Source: Candidatus Woesearchaeota archaeon (GTDB lineage Archaea; Nanobdellota; Nanobdellia; Woesearchaeales; ARS49). From it: a DNA stretch of 35,360 nucleotides. A program made the translations under genes and the position numbers. Under the pieces are notes generated by a model, which worked only from the letters and a program-made list of their open reading frames with translations, did not search any database and was not told the origin of the DNA. Shown here piece after piece: positions 18,012 through 28,044 of the stretch. The stretch's first letter is position 1. The number at the start of each line of letters is the position of its first letter. The stretch lies in the NCBI GenBank assembly GCA_014729195.1, contig WJKI01000057.1:1-35360 (forward strand). Direction: 5' to 3'.

Positions 18012-19397
18012 TTATTCTTCGTCCAAAGGTCTTCTGAACAACACAATCAGCAACACTATAACAATAACTGCCAATAGCACGCTGATACCGGCCAACAACC
18101 AGATATATGCTGGACTGTCCTTAAATGAGGAAGCACTAGCACTTCTAACTCTTGCACTTGTTGCGCCAGTAGTTGTAACACTTGTATCAGAGGTTGTCAC
18201 AGTAGTAGTTGAATCATCATCAGATGAATCATCTGTTGTTTCAGCTGTTTTTTCACACTCTTCAACAACAAAATCAAACCTTTGAGTATTGCTTAAGGCT
18301 GTTGTGTCAAAAAATGTTTTCAGTTCAAGCGAATAAACTCTTGATTCAGTGTCTTTAGGTATTGTGAAACTAAAGGTCATTCTTTCAGAGTCATCCTCGT
18401 CCAATTCAGTGGTTTTTTTCTGCTCTAACTCCAAATCTGGAATTATTGCCTTGACAACAACTTCTTCTTCGTCTCTTTTACCAATGTTAAGAACGGTTGC
18501 ATCAACATTAAGTCTAGTATCACTGCAAGCACTCATCTGAACCGGCGTTATTGAAGCGGACTTAATCTTCAAATCATGCTTCAATCTGTCAACTTCCAAA
18601 TCAATTTCCCACATTTCCCCGTGGTAAGCATTGTTTTCGTCAATTCCGTAAACACGGATTTCAACAGGATAATTTCCATCTTCAAGATCTTCTTCAAGCT
18701 CAAAATCAAATGTGATTTCATCCTTATCATCTGCACTTAAATCAAGATCATCATCTTCATCCAGGTCCAAATCACTATCCATGCTTTCCACTTCGATATA
18801 TACCGGATCAAATTCAATATCTCCGATTTTCTGGTCATTCCGATCATCATCATTAAACGTATTTTCAAATTCAACAGTTATATAACAGTCCATATCAGGA
18901 GAAAGTTCTTCAAATTCCTCTCCATCATCAAGTCTTTCTGAATTATCATTACATACAACATTAACTTCATCTATTTCCAGTTGGTTAACTGCCTGCATGT
19001 TGAGATCTGCGATAATTTCAGTAGAACCAGATGCTGCTTTTATTGTTCCTATCTTGAAGGGGGTTTCATCAAGGAAATCTGAAGCGCCGGAGTTTTTAAC
19101 AACAGCATCAAAATTAACAGGAATGTCTCCTTTAACTGTGACTGTCTGTGTGGCTCCTGCAGCCAGATTAAATGTAGTAGGTTCAAATCGTATATTATAT
19201 GTAGAATCACCTGCAAAAGACATCACTACGTTTGTCAGATTAGTAGTTCCGTCATTTGTGACTGTGACAGTTGTGGACACGTCTTTAATACGGTCCTGGT
19301 CTGCGTTACCAATAGTTGCAGAACTTAGCTGCAATGCACTTGCTCCTGTTGCGAACAACACAACAAAAACCATTAACATCAATAAAATCTTTTTCAT
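18012..19397 (-). CDS. secreted S-layer-like (COG1361-type) surface protein with C-terminal TM
   Basis: Signal peptide; beta-rich repeats; Asp-rich DSDLDLDEDDDLDLSADDKDE tract; Ser/Thr linker; terminal TM. Confidence 0.82.
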   Translation of the reverse strand: MKKILLMLMVFVVLFATGASALQLSSATIGNADQDRIKDVSTTVTVTNDGTTNLTNVVMSFAGDSTYNIRFEPTTFNLAAGATQTVTVKGDIPVNFDAVVKNSGASDFLDETPFKIGTIKAASGSTEIIADLNMQAVNQLEIDEVNVVCNDNSERLDDGEEFEELSPDMDCYITVEFENTFNDDDRNDQKIGDIEFDPVYIEVESMDSDLDLDEDDDLDLSADDKDEITFDFELEEDLEDGNYPVEIRVYGIDENNAYHGEMWEIDLEVDRLKHDLKIKSASITPVQMSACSDTRLNVDATVLNIGKRDEEEVVVKAIIPDLELEQKKTTELDEDDSERMTFSFTIPKDTESRVYSLELKTFFDTTALSNTQRFDFVVEECEKTAETTDDSSDDDSTTTVTTSDTSVTTTGATSARVRSASASSFKDSPAYIWLLAGISVLLAVIVIVLLIVLFRRPLDEE

Positions 19398-19523
19398 GTT
19401 AAATCTCCCCCCAATATCTTTGTTATTAGTCTAGAGTAGTTACTTATTATTTAAAGGTTTTGGTTTTAGTTATATTACAATCTATATGTTATAGAATATA
19501 AAAGAAAAAGGTAAAAAATAAAA

Positions 19524-19901
19524 TTACTGCTGTTTTCCAGCCAATAAAATAACAGCTACCAAAGCAATTGCTGCAACAACCATAACAATACCTGTTGACA
19601 AGGGAGGCATTGAAAGAACAGAACTACCTACTCCAGCTGCGACACCACCAGTAATGGTTCTATAACCATAGTATATTAGTAAGATTGCCAAAACTATTAC
19701 TATTAACGCAGCTATTATAGCAAAATTATTTCTCTTAACAGGCTTTCTTTGAACTGCAGATAAATTAACTGTTGCAGGAGTATAGGCTCTAACAGGCCTT
19801 GCTTTTCTGGAAACTCTCTTAACAGGCTTTGGCTTAGTAGGTCTTTTTCTTCTTCTTTTAGGAGCCTTTTTTTTAGCTTTCTTCCTTTTTTTCTTAGCCA
19901 T
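19524..19901 (-). CDS. two-TM membrane protein with very basic N-terminal tail
   Basis: MAKKKRKKAKKKAPKRRRKRPTKPKPVKRVSRKAR followed by two hydrophobic segments. Confidence 0.8.
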   Translation of the reverse strand: MAKKKRKKAKKKAPKRRRKRPTKPKPVKRVSRKARPVRAYTPATVNLSAVQRKPVKRNNFAIIAALIVIVLAILLIYYGYRTITGGVAAGVGSSVLSMPPLSTGIVMVVAAIALVAVILLAGKQQ

Positions 19902-19953
19902 AAAATATCACCCTAGTCAATACTCTAGTACATCGCATATATAAACTTTACTA

Positions 19954-20352
19954 TTATCCCTGAACATCTTCTGCAACTTCTATGATGTCTTCTACTTCTT
20001 TAACATCCTGTTTAATTTCATTAATTTTCTTTTTCACTTTTTCAAATGTCTTATCATCTTTCCCACATTCTTTAATATCCTTTTTCAACTCTTCCTTGAC
20101 TTCTTCAAGTCCTTTCTTGATTTCTTTTAACTTTTCTTTTTCCTTTTTTTCCTTTTGTTCAAGCCCTTTAATTTCTTCTTCCATCAAATCACCTATTGGT
20201 TTTGTTTCATTTTCAACAGAATTCTCAATAATTTCCCTGGCTCTCTGAGTTGCTTCTTCAATAGAACAAGCAATATGCATGTTCTTCAGCTGCAAAGCCA
20301 GCTTAGACACCCTTGCCTCTTTTGAGTTAGTCATTAGGCAAAGAGAATACAA
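19954..20352 (-). CDS. coiled-coil hypothetical protein
   Basis: KEKKEKEKLKEIKKGLEEVKEELKKDIKE coiled-coil. Confidence 0.72.
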   Translation of the reverse strand: MYSLCLMTNSKEARVSKLALQLKNMHIACSIEEATQRAREIIENSVENETKPIGDLMEEEIKGLEQKEKKEKEKLKEIKKGLEEVKEELKKDIKECGKDDKTFEKVKKKINEIKQDVKEVEDIIEVAEDVQG

Positions 20353-20360
20353 GCAATATA

Positions 20361-21140
20361 TTAATTTTTTGAATGCTTCTGGGACTTAAAGAAATGGAGC
20401 AAAACAACAAACGCCAAGGACAAAATCAACCAGGCAACAAGAGGTATAAGATAAATATGCAAATTCCAAAAAGAAACCAAAGGAACCATCCATTTGGAAT
20501 AAACCGCAGAAGAAACAGTCTCAACACTGATTATTATAGTAGAAGAATAACAGGTTGCAAGAACACATTTTCTCCAAGGCTGACTAAACCTTGTCAAATC
20601 CGCCATAAGAAAAACAATCGTTCCCACCAAAAAAGCAAACAAAAAATATTTCAACCAAATACCTGCAAAAGTATAGAATATAACAGACGGAGCAATGAAT
20701 AACAGTATGTATAATAATAACTTACTTACCACCGGCTTGTCCAGATTCTTAATCTGGGACAAAGGAACCTCTTTTCTTCCTGCAAAAAATTTATAATATA
20801 ATGAATCCCTTGTTATAGTCACTTTTTCTCTTCCTGGATTTACTTCATTACCAGTAGCATCAATAATTATTAACGGCTCTTTCTCGGGAATCTGAATAGC
20901 ACTGGACTGCAAAACAGTACCCTTTGCCTCAAACTGCTCAAATTTTGTTAATTCATCCTGAATATCAGATTTCAACGAAACCAAGGAAGGAATCAACAAA
21001 ATTACCATGACTAAATAAGCAATAACCAGAATTTTAGTATAATATTTAATTCCCTTAGAAATCGGTGCATCAACCAAAGTATCATACCATTTAGGATTAA
21101 ACGTCCTTGCAATATCCTTTGTAAAATCTTCCAAAAACAT
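20361..21140 (-). CDS. DUF1189-like integral membrane protein
   Basis: Signal-anchor TM, soluble insert, then four or more TM segments; overall layout resembles DUF1189. Confidence 0.65.
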   Translation of the reverse strand: MFLEDFTKDIARTFNPKWYDTLVDAPISKGIKYYTKILVIAYLVMVILLIPSLVSLKSDIQDELTKFEQFEAKGTVLQSSAIQIPEKEPLIIIDATGNEVNPGREKVTITRDSLYYKFFAGRKEVPLSQIKNLDKPVVSKLLLYILLFIAPSVIFYTFAGIWLKYFLFAFLVGTIVFLMADLTRFSQPWRKCVLATCYSSTIIISVETVSSAVYSKWMVPLVSFWNLHIYLIPLVAWLILSLAFVVLLHFFKSQKHSKN

Positions 21141-21216
21141 GTTTATATAATATAATTGAACTAATATATAAATATTTAGTGAAATTTTTTAAAGAAACCA
21201 CACTTTCCAAACCAAA

Positions 21217-21693
21217 ATGATAGACCAAATAATAAACTCACTAAAAAGGCCAATAAAAAAACACAAGGCAAAATACAGGGGGAACAGTTATTTTCATCCA
21301 CTCTTTTCGATGATGCCCTATGAATTAGGAAACACACGCGGAGTAATGATACAAACCAAAAGAGAAGATTTTCTTGAAATAAACCTATCCTCAGATCCAG
21401 ATGGAGAAGAAAACCTGCTCGAACTGGCTATTGCGAACACAGATAATATATCTTTGCAAAATGAACTGGAACAATACAAATCAAAATCAAAAAAATACAC
21501 AAAAGTTATCGAAAAAATCCTGGATTACCTGCGCCACAGAATGGATTTTGGAACAGACCCTGCAAAAGCAGAAGTAATAATACCCTATTCAAAACAAGAG
21601 CAAAAATACGTGATAAGAATAATCAATTCATTAATCACTCACAAAAACAAATCAAATCAAAAGCATCGACGTCCAAAAAACGAACATTACTGA
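21217..21693 (+). CDS. hypothetical protein
   Basis: 158-aa ORF; 3' end overlaps the convergent methyltransferase gene by 59 bp. Confidence 0.65.
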   Translation: MIDQIINSLKRPIKKHKAKYRGNSYFHPLFSMMPYELGNTRGVMIQTKREDFLEINLSSDPDGEENLLELAIANTDNISLQNELEQYKSKSKKYTKVIEKILDYLRHRMDFGTDPAKAEVIIPYSKQEQKYVIRIINSLITHKNKSNQKHRRPKNEHY

Positions 21694-22111
21694 ATAACTG
21701 CGAAATCAATATTAAAATCTTATCCTTATTCCCAGACTTCTTCAGAACAGTCAAGGCAAAAATATTTTTTCCAACTCTTCTGATTTCTTTCAAACCTTTT
21801 TCAATATCATTAAAATTGTGTATTGACGTAACTGCAATAACTACATCAAATTCATTATCGCTAAAAGGCAACTTTTCTGCACATGCTTTAACTGTCTTAA
21901 AAGGACAATTAGCCAACAATTTTTCAGCAGGATCAACACCAGTTATATTACAATCGAAAACCCTTGCAGACAAGCCGGTGCCGCATCCAATATCCAACAA
22001 TTTTGTGTCTTTATTTATCTGCAGATACTGCGCAATTATTTTTAATTTAGCAAGCTGTTCACTGCCGTGTAATTCATCATATCCTTCTGCAATATCGTCG
22101 TAATAAGACAT
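21635..22111 (-). CDS. class I SAM-dependent methyltransferase
   Basis: LLDIGCGTGLSARVF, VDPAEKLL, EKLPFSDNEFDVVIAVTSIHN; start trimmed to MSYYDDIAEGYDE. Confidence 0.88.
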   Translation of the reverse strand: MSYYDDIAEGYDELHGSEQLAKLKIIAQYLQINKDTKLLDIGCGTGLSARVFDCNITGVDPAEKLLANCPFKTVKACAEKLPFSDNEFDVVIAVTSIHNFNDIEKGLKEIRRVGKNIFALTVLKKSGNKDKILILISQLFSNVRFLDVDAFDLICFCE

Positions 22112-22145
22112 AAGCTTTATTAAGCCCCAGAACTTTATATTAGTT

Positions 22146-22922
22146 ATGGAAGTCACAGAAAAACTCCACGAATTATTCAGAAAAAATAACATCAAACTAG
22201 TTGAATCAGGAGACCACGCCATCTTTTCTGTACTTAAATATCTTCAATCAAAAAACAAATCAAAAGTGCTTATACAAGACCAAGGAGGATGGCTGACCTA
22301 TAGAGATTACCCTAAAAAATGTGACATGCAGATAATTGAATTAAAGACCGATTATGGATTAATAGACTTAGACGACCTGCGTATGAAGGCAGACGCCAAT
22401 TCAGTCCTGCTTGTAAATTCCCTAAACGGATATTTTGCAGAACAAAACATGAAAGAAATTCAGCAAATATGCGCTGATAAGAATTGTCAACTCATCAATG
22501 ACGCATCAGGCTCGGTTGGAACAGAAAACGCAGTTTTTGGAGACATAATAATCTGCAGTTTTGGAAAAGACAAACCGATAAATTTACATTACGGAGGATG
22601 CATAGCATTTAACACCGGAACATTCTCCGGAGAATTTGATGAAAAGAAAACAGACAAATTAAGCAAAGAACTGGACGCACTGTTTTTCAGGCTGCAAAAA
22701 TGGGAAGAAACCCATCACAAAATCAAAAAAGATCTCAAGGATTTTGAAATAATTCATCCTGAATCACGGGGAATAAATGTAATTGTCAAATTTAAAGACG
22801 ATGAAGAAAAAAATAAAATAATCAAATACTGTGATGCGAATAAATACCCATATACTTTATGTCCAAGATACATCCGTGTTAAAGAGAAAGCAGTTTCTAT
22901 TGAGGTCAAAAGAATCAATTAA
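22146..22922 (+). CDS. short PLP-dependent aminotransferase-fold protein (DegT/DnrJ/EryC1/StrS-like)
   Basis: LINDASGSVGTENAVFGDIIICSFGKDKPINLHYGGCIAF: Asp plus Schiff-base Lys pattern. Confidence 0.7.
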   Translation: MEVTEKLHELFRKNNIKLVESGDHAIFSVLKYLQSKNKSKVLIQDQGGWLTYRDYPKKCDMQIIELKTDYGLIDLDDLRMKADANSVLLVNSLNGYFAEQNMKEIQQICADKNCQLINDASGSVGTENAVFGDIIICSFGKDKPINLHYGGCIAFNTGTFSGEFDEKKTDKLSKELDALFFRLQKWEETHHKIKKDLKDFEIIHPESRGINVIVKFKDDEEKNKIIKYCDANKYPYTLCPRYIRVKEKAVSIEVKRIN

Positions 22923-22974
22923 CAAAAAATTTAAAAACAAAAACAATTACTTGTTTTAGTGAGGTGAAGTTCGT

Positions 22975-23394
22975 ATGGTTTTAAAGATGCCCAATTCAAT
23001 GGAAGAATGTGTTTATTTTACCCGGCGCAAATTAGAGGACAAAGGATTTGCAATCGCCTGGGTCTACAGGGAAAAATGCCCCAAATGCAAAAAAGGATTA
23101 ATGGGAAAACCCAGAGATGAAAAAACAGGCAAAGTCAAGATTCTTGCCAAAGAATACGTATGCCCTGAATGCGGATACACAATGGAAAAAGGGGAATACG
23201 AAGACACTTTAACTGCAGATATCCAATATACCTGTCCTCACTGCGAATACAAAGGAGAACACCAGATGAGCTTTAAAAGAAAAAAAGTAAAGGTATTTGA
23301 CAAAGAAGAACAAAAAAAGAAATCAGTGGATGCACTCAAGTTCAAATGCGGAAAATGCGGAGAAGACATATTGATTACCAAGAAGATGAAATGA
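22975..23394 (+). CDS. multi-zinc-ribbon protein
   Basis: CPKC, CPEC, CPHC, CGKC knuckles; GAGGTGA upstream. Confidence 0.8.
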   Translation: MVLKMPNSMEECVYFTRRKLEDKGFAIAWVYREKCPKCKKGLMGKPRDEKTGKVKILAKEYVCPECGYTMEKGEYEDTLTADIQYTCPHCEYKGEHQMSFKRKKVKVFDKEEQKKKSVDALKFKCGKCGEDILITKKMK

Positions 23395-23433
23395 TAGGCA
23401 ACATTTAAATACAGTTGCCTTTTAATTCTTACT

Positions 23434-25410
23434 ATGACCAAAAAGAAATTTTACATAACCACAGCAATATTTTATCCTAATGCAAAACCGCATGTAGGAC
23501 ACTTGTACGAACAAGTAGTAGCTGATGCTATTGCGCGATGGCACAGACTAAAAGGAGAAGACGTATTCTTTCTTACAGGAACAGACGAGCACGGCCAGAA
23601 AATATACAAGACAGCAATAGAGCAAGGAAAAAAACCAAAAGTATTCGTAGACGAAATGCTCCCATTTTTCAAGGAACTCTGCACAAAACTAAATATCTCC
23701 CACACCCGTTTTATCAGGACAACAGAAGAAGGACATATCAAAACATGCCAGGAAATATTCAAAAAACTGGAAAAGTCAGGAGACATATATAAGGGAAGCT
23801 ATGAAGGACTTTATTGTTACGGATGTGAGGCATACTACACTGAAAAGGAACTGATAGAAGGTTTATGCCCGGTGCATAAAAGAAAACCAGAAGCATTCAA
23901 AGAGGAAACATATTTCTTTAAAATGTCAAGATATCAAACAAAATTAATAGACCACATCAAAAAAAATCCAGAATTCATACAACCAGAGTCTAAAAGAAAT
24001 GAAATATTAAACAGATTAAAAGAACCCTTAAGGGACTTATGCATTTCCAGACCATCAAAATCACTTCCGTGGGGAGTTCCTGTTCCCGGAGATCCAGATC
24101 AGATATTATATGTTTGGCTGGATGCGTTACTGAATTATATTTCCGGTATAGACTACCCCTCTGAAACATTCAAAAAATACTGGCCAGCAGATGTGCACAT
24201 AATCGGCAAAGACATAAATTGGTTTCATACAGTAATATGGCCCTGCGAGCTAATGTCTGCAGGAATAGAACTGCCAAAAACAGTGCAAATCCACGGATTT
24301 GTAAATCTCGGAGGAGAAAAATTATCCAAGTCAAGAGGAATAACTGTTGACCCAATAAAATTAGTAGAAGAATACGGAGTTGACCAAGTAAGATATTTCT
24401 TTATCAAAGAAATACCTGCAGGAGAAGACGGAAATTTCTCGTACGAAGCATTAACAGAAAGAACAAACTCTGACTTGGCAGACGACCTTGGAAATTTATT
24501 ACAACGAACAATGGTTTTGATTCACAAAAACTTTGCAGGAAAAATACCCTCCCCCTCAGAACTCACATCTACAGAAGAAGAACTAATAAAAGAATCAGAC
24601 ATTTTCAAAGAAACAGATTCACTAATGCAAAAATACGAATGGCACAGGGCAATAAACAAAATATGGGGATTTATACGAATGTGCAACAAATACATCAATG
24701 AAACAGAACCATGGAGATGCAAGGATGACAAAAAAAGATTAGCAACAATACTATACACACTTGCAGAAAGCCTGAGAATCATCTCAATTTATATACGGCC
24801 GTTTATTCCAGCAACTGCAGAAAAAATAACAGAGCAAATAGGACAAAATAAAGAGGACTTTTCAAGCATAAAATTCAGAAAAACAACCAAAGGAACACTT
24901 GAAAAACCGGAAATATTATTCAAAAAAACAGAAATAAAATCAGAAGATCCCTTTTCACATTTAAGCCTGAGAGTTGCAGAAATTAAAGAAGTAAAAGAAC
25001 ACCCATCAGCAGACAAATTGTTGATACTCCAAATTGATTTAGGAAAAGAAAAAAGACAAATAGTTGCAGGACTAAAACCATACTTTGACAAAGATGAACT
25101 AACAGGGAAACATATTGTTGTGGTAACTAATCTTAAACCAACCAAACTAAAAGGCGAAGAAAGCAATGGAATGCTATTAGCTGCAGAACACAAAGACAAA
25201 GTAGTATTATTAGAAGCGCCCTGCTCAGAACCAGGAGACCTGGTAAAAGTAGAAGGGATAGAACCAGAAGGAAAACAAATAACAATCAAGAACTTTACAA
25301 AAATCAAAATCACAACCAAAGACGGAAGAGCAGTCTACAAAGACAAGCCATTAAAAACCAAAAAAGAAGAAATAGAAGCAAACATAAAAGATGGAGCACA
25401 AATATCTTAG
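23434..25410 (+). CDS. metG: methionine--tRNA ligase with C-terminal tRNA-binding OB domain
   Basis: YPNAKPHVGHLY, GTDEHGQKI, CYGCEAYY...CPVH, GGEKLSKSRG, C-terminal VAEIKEVKEHPSADKLLILQIDLG. Confidence 0.97.
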   Translation: MTKKKFYITTAIFYPNAKPHVGHLYEQVVADAIARWHRLKGEDVFFLTGTDEHGQKIYKTAIEQGKKPKVFVDEMLPFFKELCTKLNISHTRFIRTTEEGHIKTCQEIFKKLEKSGDIYKGSYEGLYCYGCEAYYTEKELIEGLCPVHKRKPEAFKEETYFFKMSRYQTKLIDHIKKNPEFIQPESKRNEILNRLKEPLRDLCISRPSKSLPWGVPVPGDPDQILYVWLDALLNYISGIDYPSETFKKYWPADVHIIGKDINWFHTVIWPCELMSAGIELPKTVQIHGFVNLGGEKLSKSRGITVDPIKLVEEYGVDQVRYFFIKEIPAGEDGNFSYEALTERTNSDLADDLGNLLQRTMVLIHKNFAGKIPSPSELTSTEEELIKESDIFKETDSLMQKYEWHRAINKIWGFIRMCNKYINETEPWRCKDDKKRLATILYTLAESLRIISIYIRPFIPATAEKITEQIGQNKEDFSSIKFRKTTKGTLEKPEILFKKTEIKSEDPFSHLSLRVAEIKEVKEHPSADKLLILQIDLGKEKRQIVAGLKPYFDKDELTGKHIVVVTNLKPTKLKGEESNGMLLAAEHKDKVVLLEAPCSEPGDLVKVEGIEPEGKQITIKNFTKIKITTKDGRAVYKDKPLKTKKEEIEANIKDGAQIS

Positions 25411-25981
25411 ACTTCTCGGAATTGTTCTTGTTGTTGTTTCTGTTTACTTGTTAAGTTTTTCAATGGTTGTGTTTCATTATCCTATTTATGAGAAATTTAT
25501 TTTACAATACAGCGCAGACAAGACAACAGCAGAACTGCAAACAAAAAACATTATTTCATATTTTCAAGGCAAAGAAGAACTTCGCGGATTTACAAAACCT
25601 GAAGCAGACCATCTGAAAGATGCAAGATTTGTGATATGGCTTTTGATTCTTGTCTTAATATTTTCAATAATTGGTTTGTTCCTGATTAAAGATCAAAAAG
25701 CAATGGTTTACGGAGGATTGCTTAGTTTAATCATTCCCTTGATTTTGTATGCAATTCCATTTGAGCTGTTGTTTAACTATTTTCATTTTATTTTTTTCCC
25801 GCAGGGAAACTGGATGTTTGATACAAATTCTGTTTTGATACAAATGTATCCGATAGATTTTTTTTATGGTTTTTTCAAAGACATAATTTTAAGAGGATTT
25901 ATCTTTGGGATAGTGATAACAATAGTTTTTTCAATGAAGTTTCTAAAACACAAAATATATTTTACACTACAACAAAATTAA
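25391..25981 (+). CDS. DUF1461-like integral membrane protein
   Basis: TM segments plus FFPQGNWMFDTNSVLIQMYPIDFFYGFF signature. Confidence 0.72.
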   Translation: MEHKYLRLLGIVLVVVSVYLLSFSMVVFHYPIYEKFILQYSADKTTAELQTKNIISYFQGKEELRGFTKPEADHLKDARFVIWLLILVLIFSIIGLFLIKDQKAMVYGGLLSLIIPLILYAIPFELLFNYFHFIFFPQGNWMFDTNSVLIQMYPIDFFYGFFKDIILRGFIFGIVITIVFSMKFLKHKIYFTLQQN

Positions 25982-26032
25982 TAAATAGGATTGTTATTCT
26001 AAGATGATAACAACCTTAAAGAGGGGGATATT

Positions 26033-27292
26033 ATGGATACGAGAGTCAGAAAAATAATATTGGCAAGTTTAACAGTTCTAATAGTACTAATGCTAACAGG
26101 ATGTGCATTAAAGGATTTTAAAATCAAAAGAAAAGCACAGGTAACAGACACAGAAATGGACGACATAGACAAGGCACTGGAAGAAATAGAAAAAGTATCA
26201 GAACTGATAGAACAGGAAGACGCAGACGTGCCAATAGAAGAAATGAAAGACCAAACCCCTTCTGAAGATGAAGAAATAGATGAAAGCGGACTCCCAATCA
26301 AAAAGGTAAAAGAAGGAGAACTAATAAGCTTTCCAAACCTTAAAGCAACAGACCCAGACGGAGACCCAATCACATACACTTTCAGCTCACCATTAAACCA
26401 AAGAGGAATGTGGCAGACAAAAGAAGGAGACGCAGGAAGATACAAAGTAACAATCACTGCATCAGACGGAGTAAATAAAGTATCACAAGACGTAATACTA
26501 ATTGTAAAAGCACTAAACAAACCACCAAAACTAGAACTTGCAGAAAAAGAAATAATAGTCAAAGAAGGAGAAAAAGTAATACTAACAGCAAGAGCCACAG
26601 ATCCCGACGGTGATGAAGTAGAAATCTCATACACAGGATGGATGCTGATGCCCACAAAAGTAACTGACTACAGAGATGCAGGAGAACACACAGTAATAGT
26701 AACAGCATCAGACGGAAAAGAAAAAGTACAGGAAGAAGTCAAAGTAATAGTAGAAAACGTAAACAGAGGGCCAAAAATAGAACCAATAACAGACATAGTA
26801 ATAACAGAAGGAGACAAGATAACAATAGAACCGCGAGCAACAGACCCAGACGGAGACGACCTAAGATTTGAATACTCCAAACCAGTAGATAACATGGGAA
26901 AATGGCAGACACAAGAAGGAGATGCAGGAAAATACAGAATAACAGTCACTGTAACAGACGGAGAAGCCGAGGATCAGACAAGCTTTTACCTTGTTGTTGA
27001 ATCACTAAACAAAGCACCGATAATAACAGTGCCAGCAGACGTAATTTACGTAAACGAAGGAGAAACAGTAAGCATAAACGCAGAAATAACAGACCCAGAA
27101 AACGATGAAATGACAATAACCTACACCGGATGGATGAACTCAGACACATATGTTACCGACTACGAAGACCAAGGAACACACAAAGTAATAATCAAAGCAA
27201 CAGACGGCATAAACACCGCTGAGAAAGAACTAACAGTAGTAGTAAAAGACATAAACAGAGCACCGGTATTTGAAACAGGAGCTTTTGATTAA
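26033..27292 (+). CDS. putative lipoprotein with four cadherin/Ig-like repeats
   Basis: LMLTGC lipobox-like motif; four repeats containing DPDGD/DPEND and ASDG/TDG. Confidence 0.88.
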   Translation: MDTRVRKIILASLTVLIVLMLTGCALKDFKIKRKAQVTDTEMDDIDKALEEIEKVSELIEQEDADVPIEEMKDQTPSEDEEIDESGLPIKKVKEGELISFPNLKATDPDGDPITYTFSSPLNQRGMWQTKEGDAGRYKVTITASDGVNKVSQDVILIVKALNKPPKLELAEKEIIVKEGEKVILTARATDPDGDEVEISYTGWMLMPTKVTDYRDAGEHTVIVTASDGKEKVQEEVKVIVENVNRGPKIEPITDIVITEGDKITIEPRATDPDGDDLRFEYSKPVDNMGKWQTQEGDAGKYRITVTVTDGEAEDQTSFYLVVESLNKAPIITVPADVIYVNEGETVSINAEITDPENDEMTITYTGWMNSDTYVTDYEDQGTHKVIIKATDGINTAEKELTVVVKDINRAPVFETGAFD

Positions 27293-27387
27293 ATTCTTTT
27301 TTTTAACTTTTTTTTCCATAGAACTCTTCTAATATATTTCTCTCTAAAAGTATCTTTTCTAAATACTTTTATTATTTTAAAATAGAA

Positions 27388-27978
27388 TCAGAGTTTTGAA
27401 AAATCAGGCAATAAATCATGAGTTCTTAAAACCGAAACAAGAACTTCCAAAGGCAAGGAAAAATCAGCATGATAATATCCTTTTACAGTAAGACCAAATG
27501 TTCCTGCAAATTTACCCCTAGGATTTAACGCACCAGCATTACTAAACGGCTCTCCAGAAGCAATATAATTATCAACATCTACCTCTCTAAAACCACTAAA
27601 AATATAATTGGCGTGAAATGTCCGGGCAAACGATTCCTCAGGAGAAATAACACAAACGCCGGTATATTGATTATCAGGATATTTTTCAAGCATCATAATC
27701 ATTTCTTTAGCTTCTTCTTTTGTCCTGGGCTTGCCAAGAATTTTTCCATTACGAACACTAACAGTATCACAACCAACAACAATATAATCCCCTGATAAAT
27801 CAGCAGCAACGGTCTCAGCCTTTGTCTTTGCAAGAATTTCAACCAAGTCCAAAGGATCACTATGCTGCTCTATTATTTTGGCTTCATCGATATCTGCAGG
27901 AGCAATAATAAAAGGAATACCCAGTTCCCTTAATAACTCCGCTCTTGCAGAAGACCTAGAAGCAAGATATAATCTCAT
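27388..27978 (-). CDS. maf: Maf-family nucleotide pyrophosphatase
   Basis: LYLASRSSARAELLRELGIPF, DIDE, KTKAETVA, IVVGCDTVSV, GKILGKPRTKEEAKEMI. Confidence 0.93.
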   Translation of the reverse strand: MRLYLASRSSARAELLRELGIPFIIAPADIDEAKIIEQHSDPLDLVEILAKTKAETVAADLSGDYIVVGCDTVSVRNGKILGKPRTKEEAKEMIMMLEKYPDNQYTGVCVISPEESFARTFHANYIFSGFREVDVDNYIASGEPFSNAGALNPRGKFAGTFGLTVKGYYHADFSLPLEVLVSVLRTHDLLPDFSKL

Positions 27979-28044
27979 ATTCAGAATAAATAAAGAAGTG
28001 TTTAAATGCTTTTATTAAGTGCAGAATATATTTCCTGAATAAAA

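Noticed and set aside
24789-25319. 176-aa minus-strand ORF inside metG
   Set aside because: Antisense artefact of a well-supported gene
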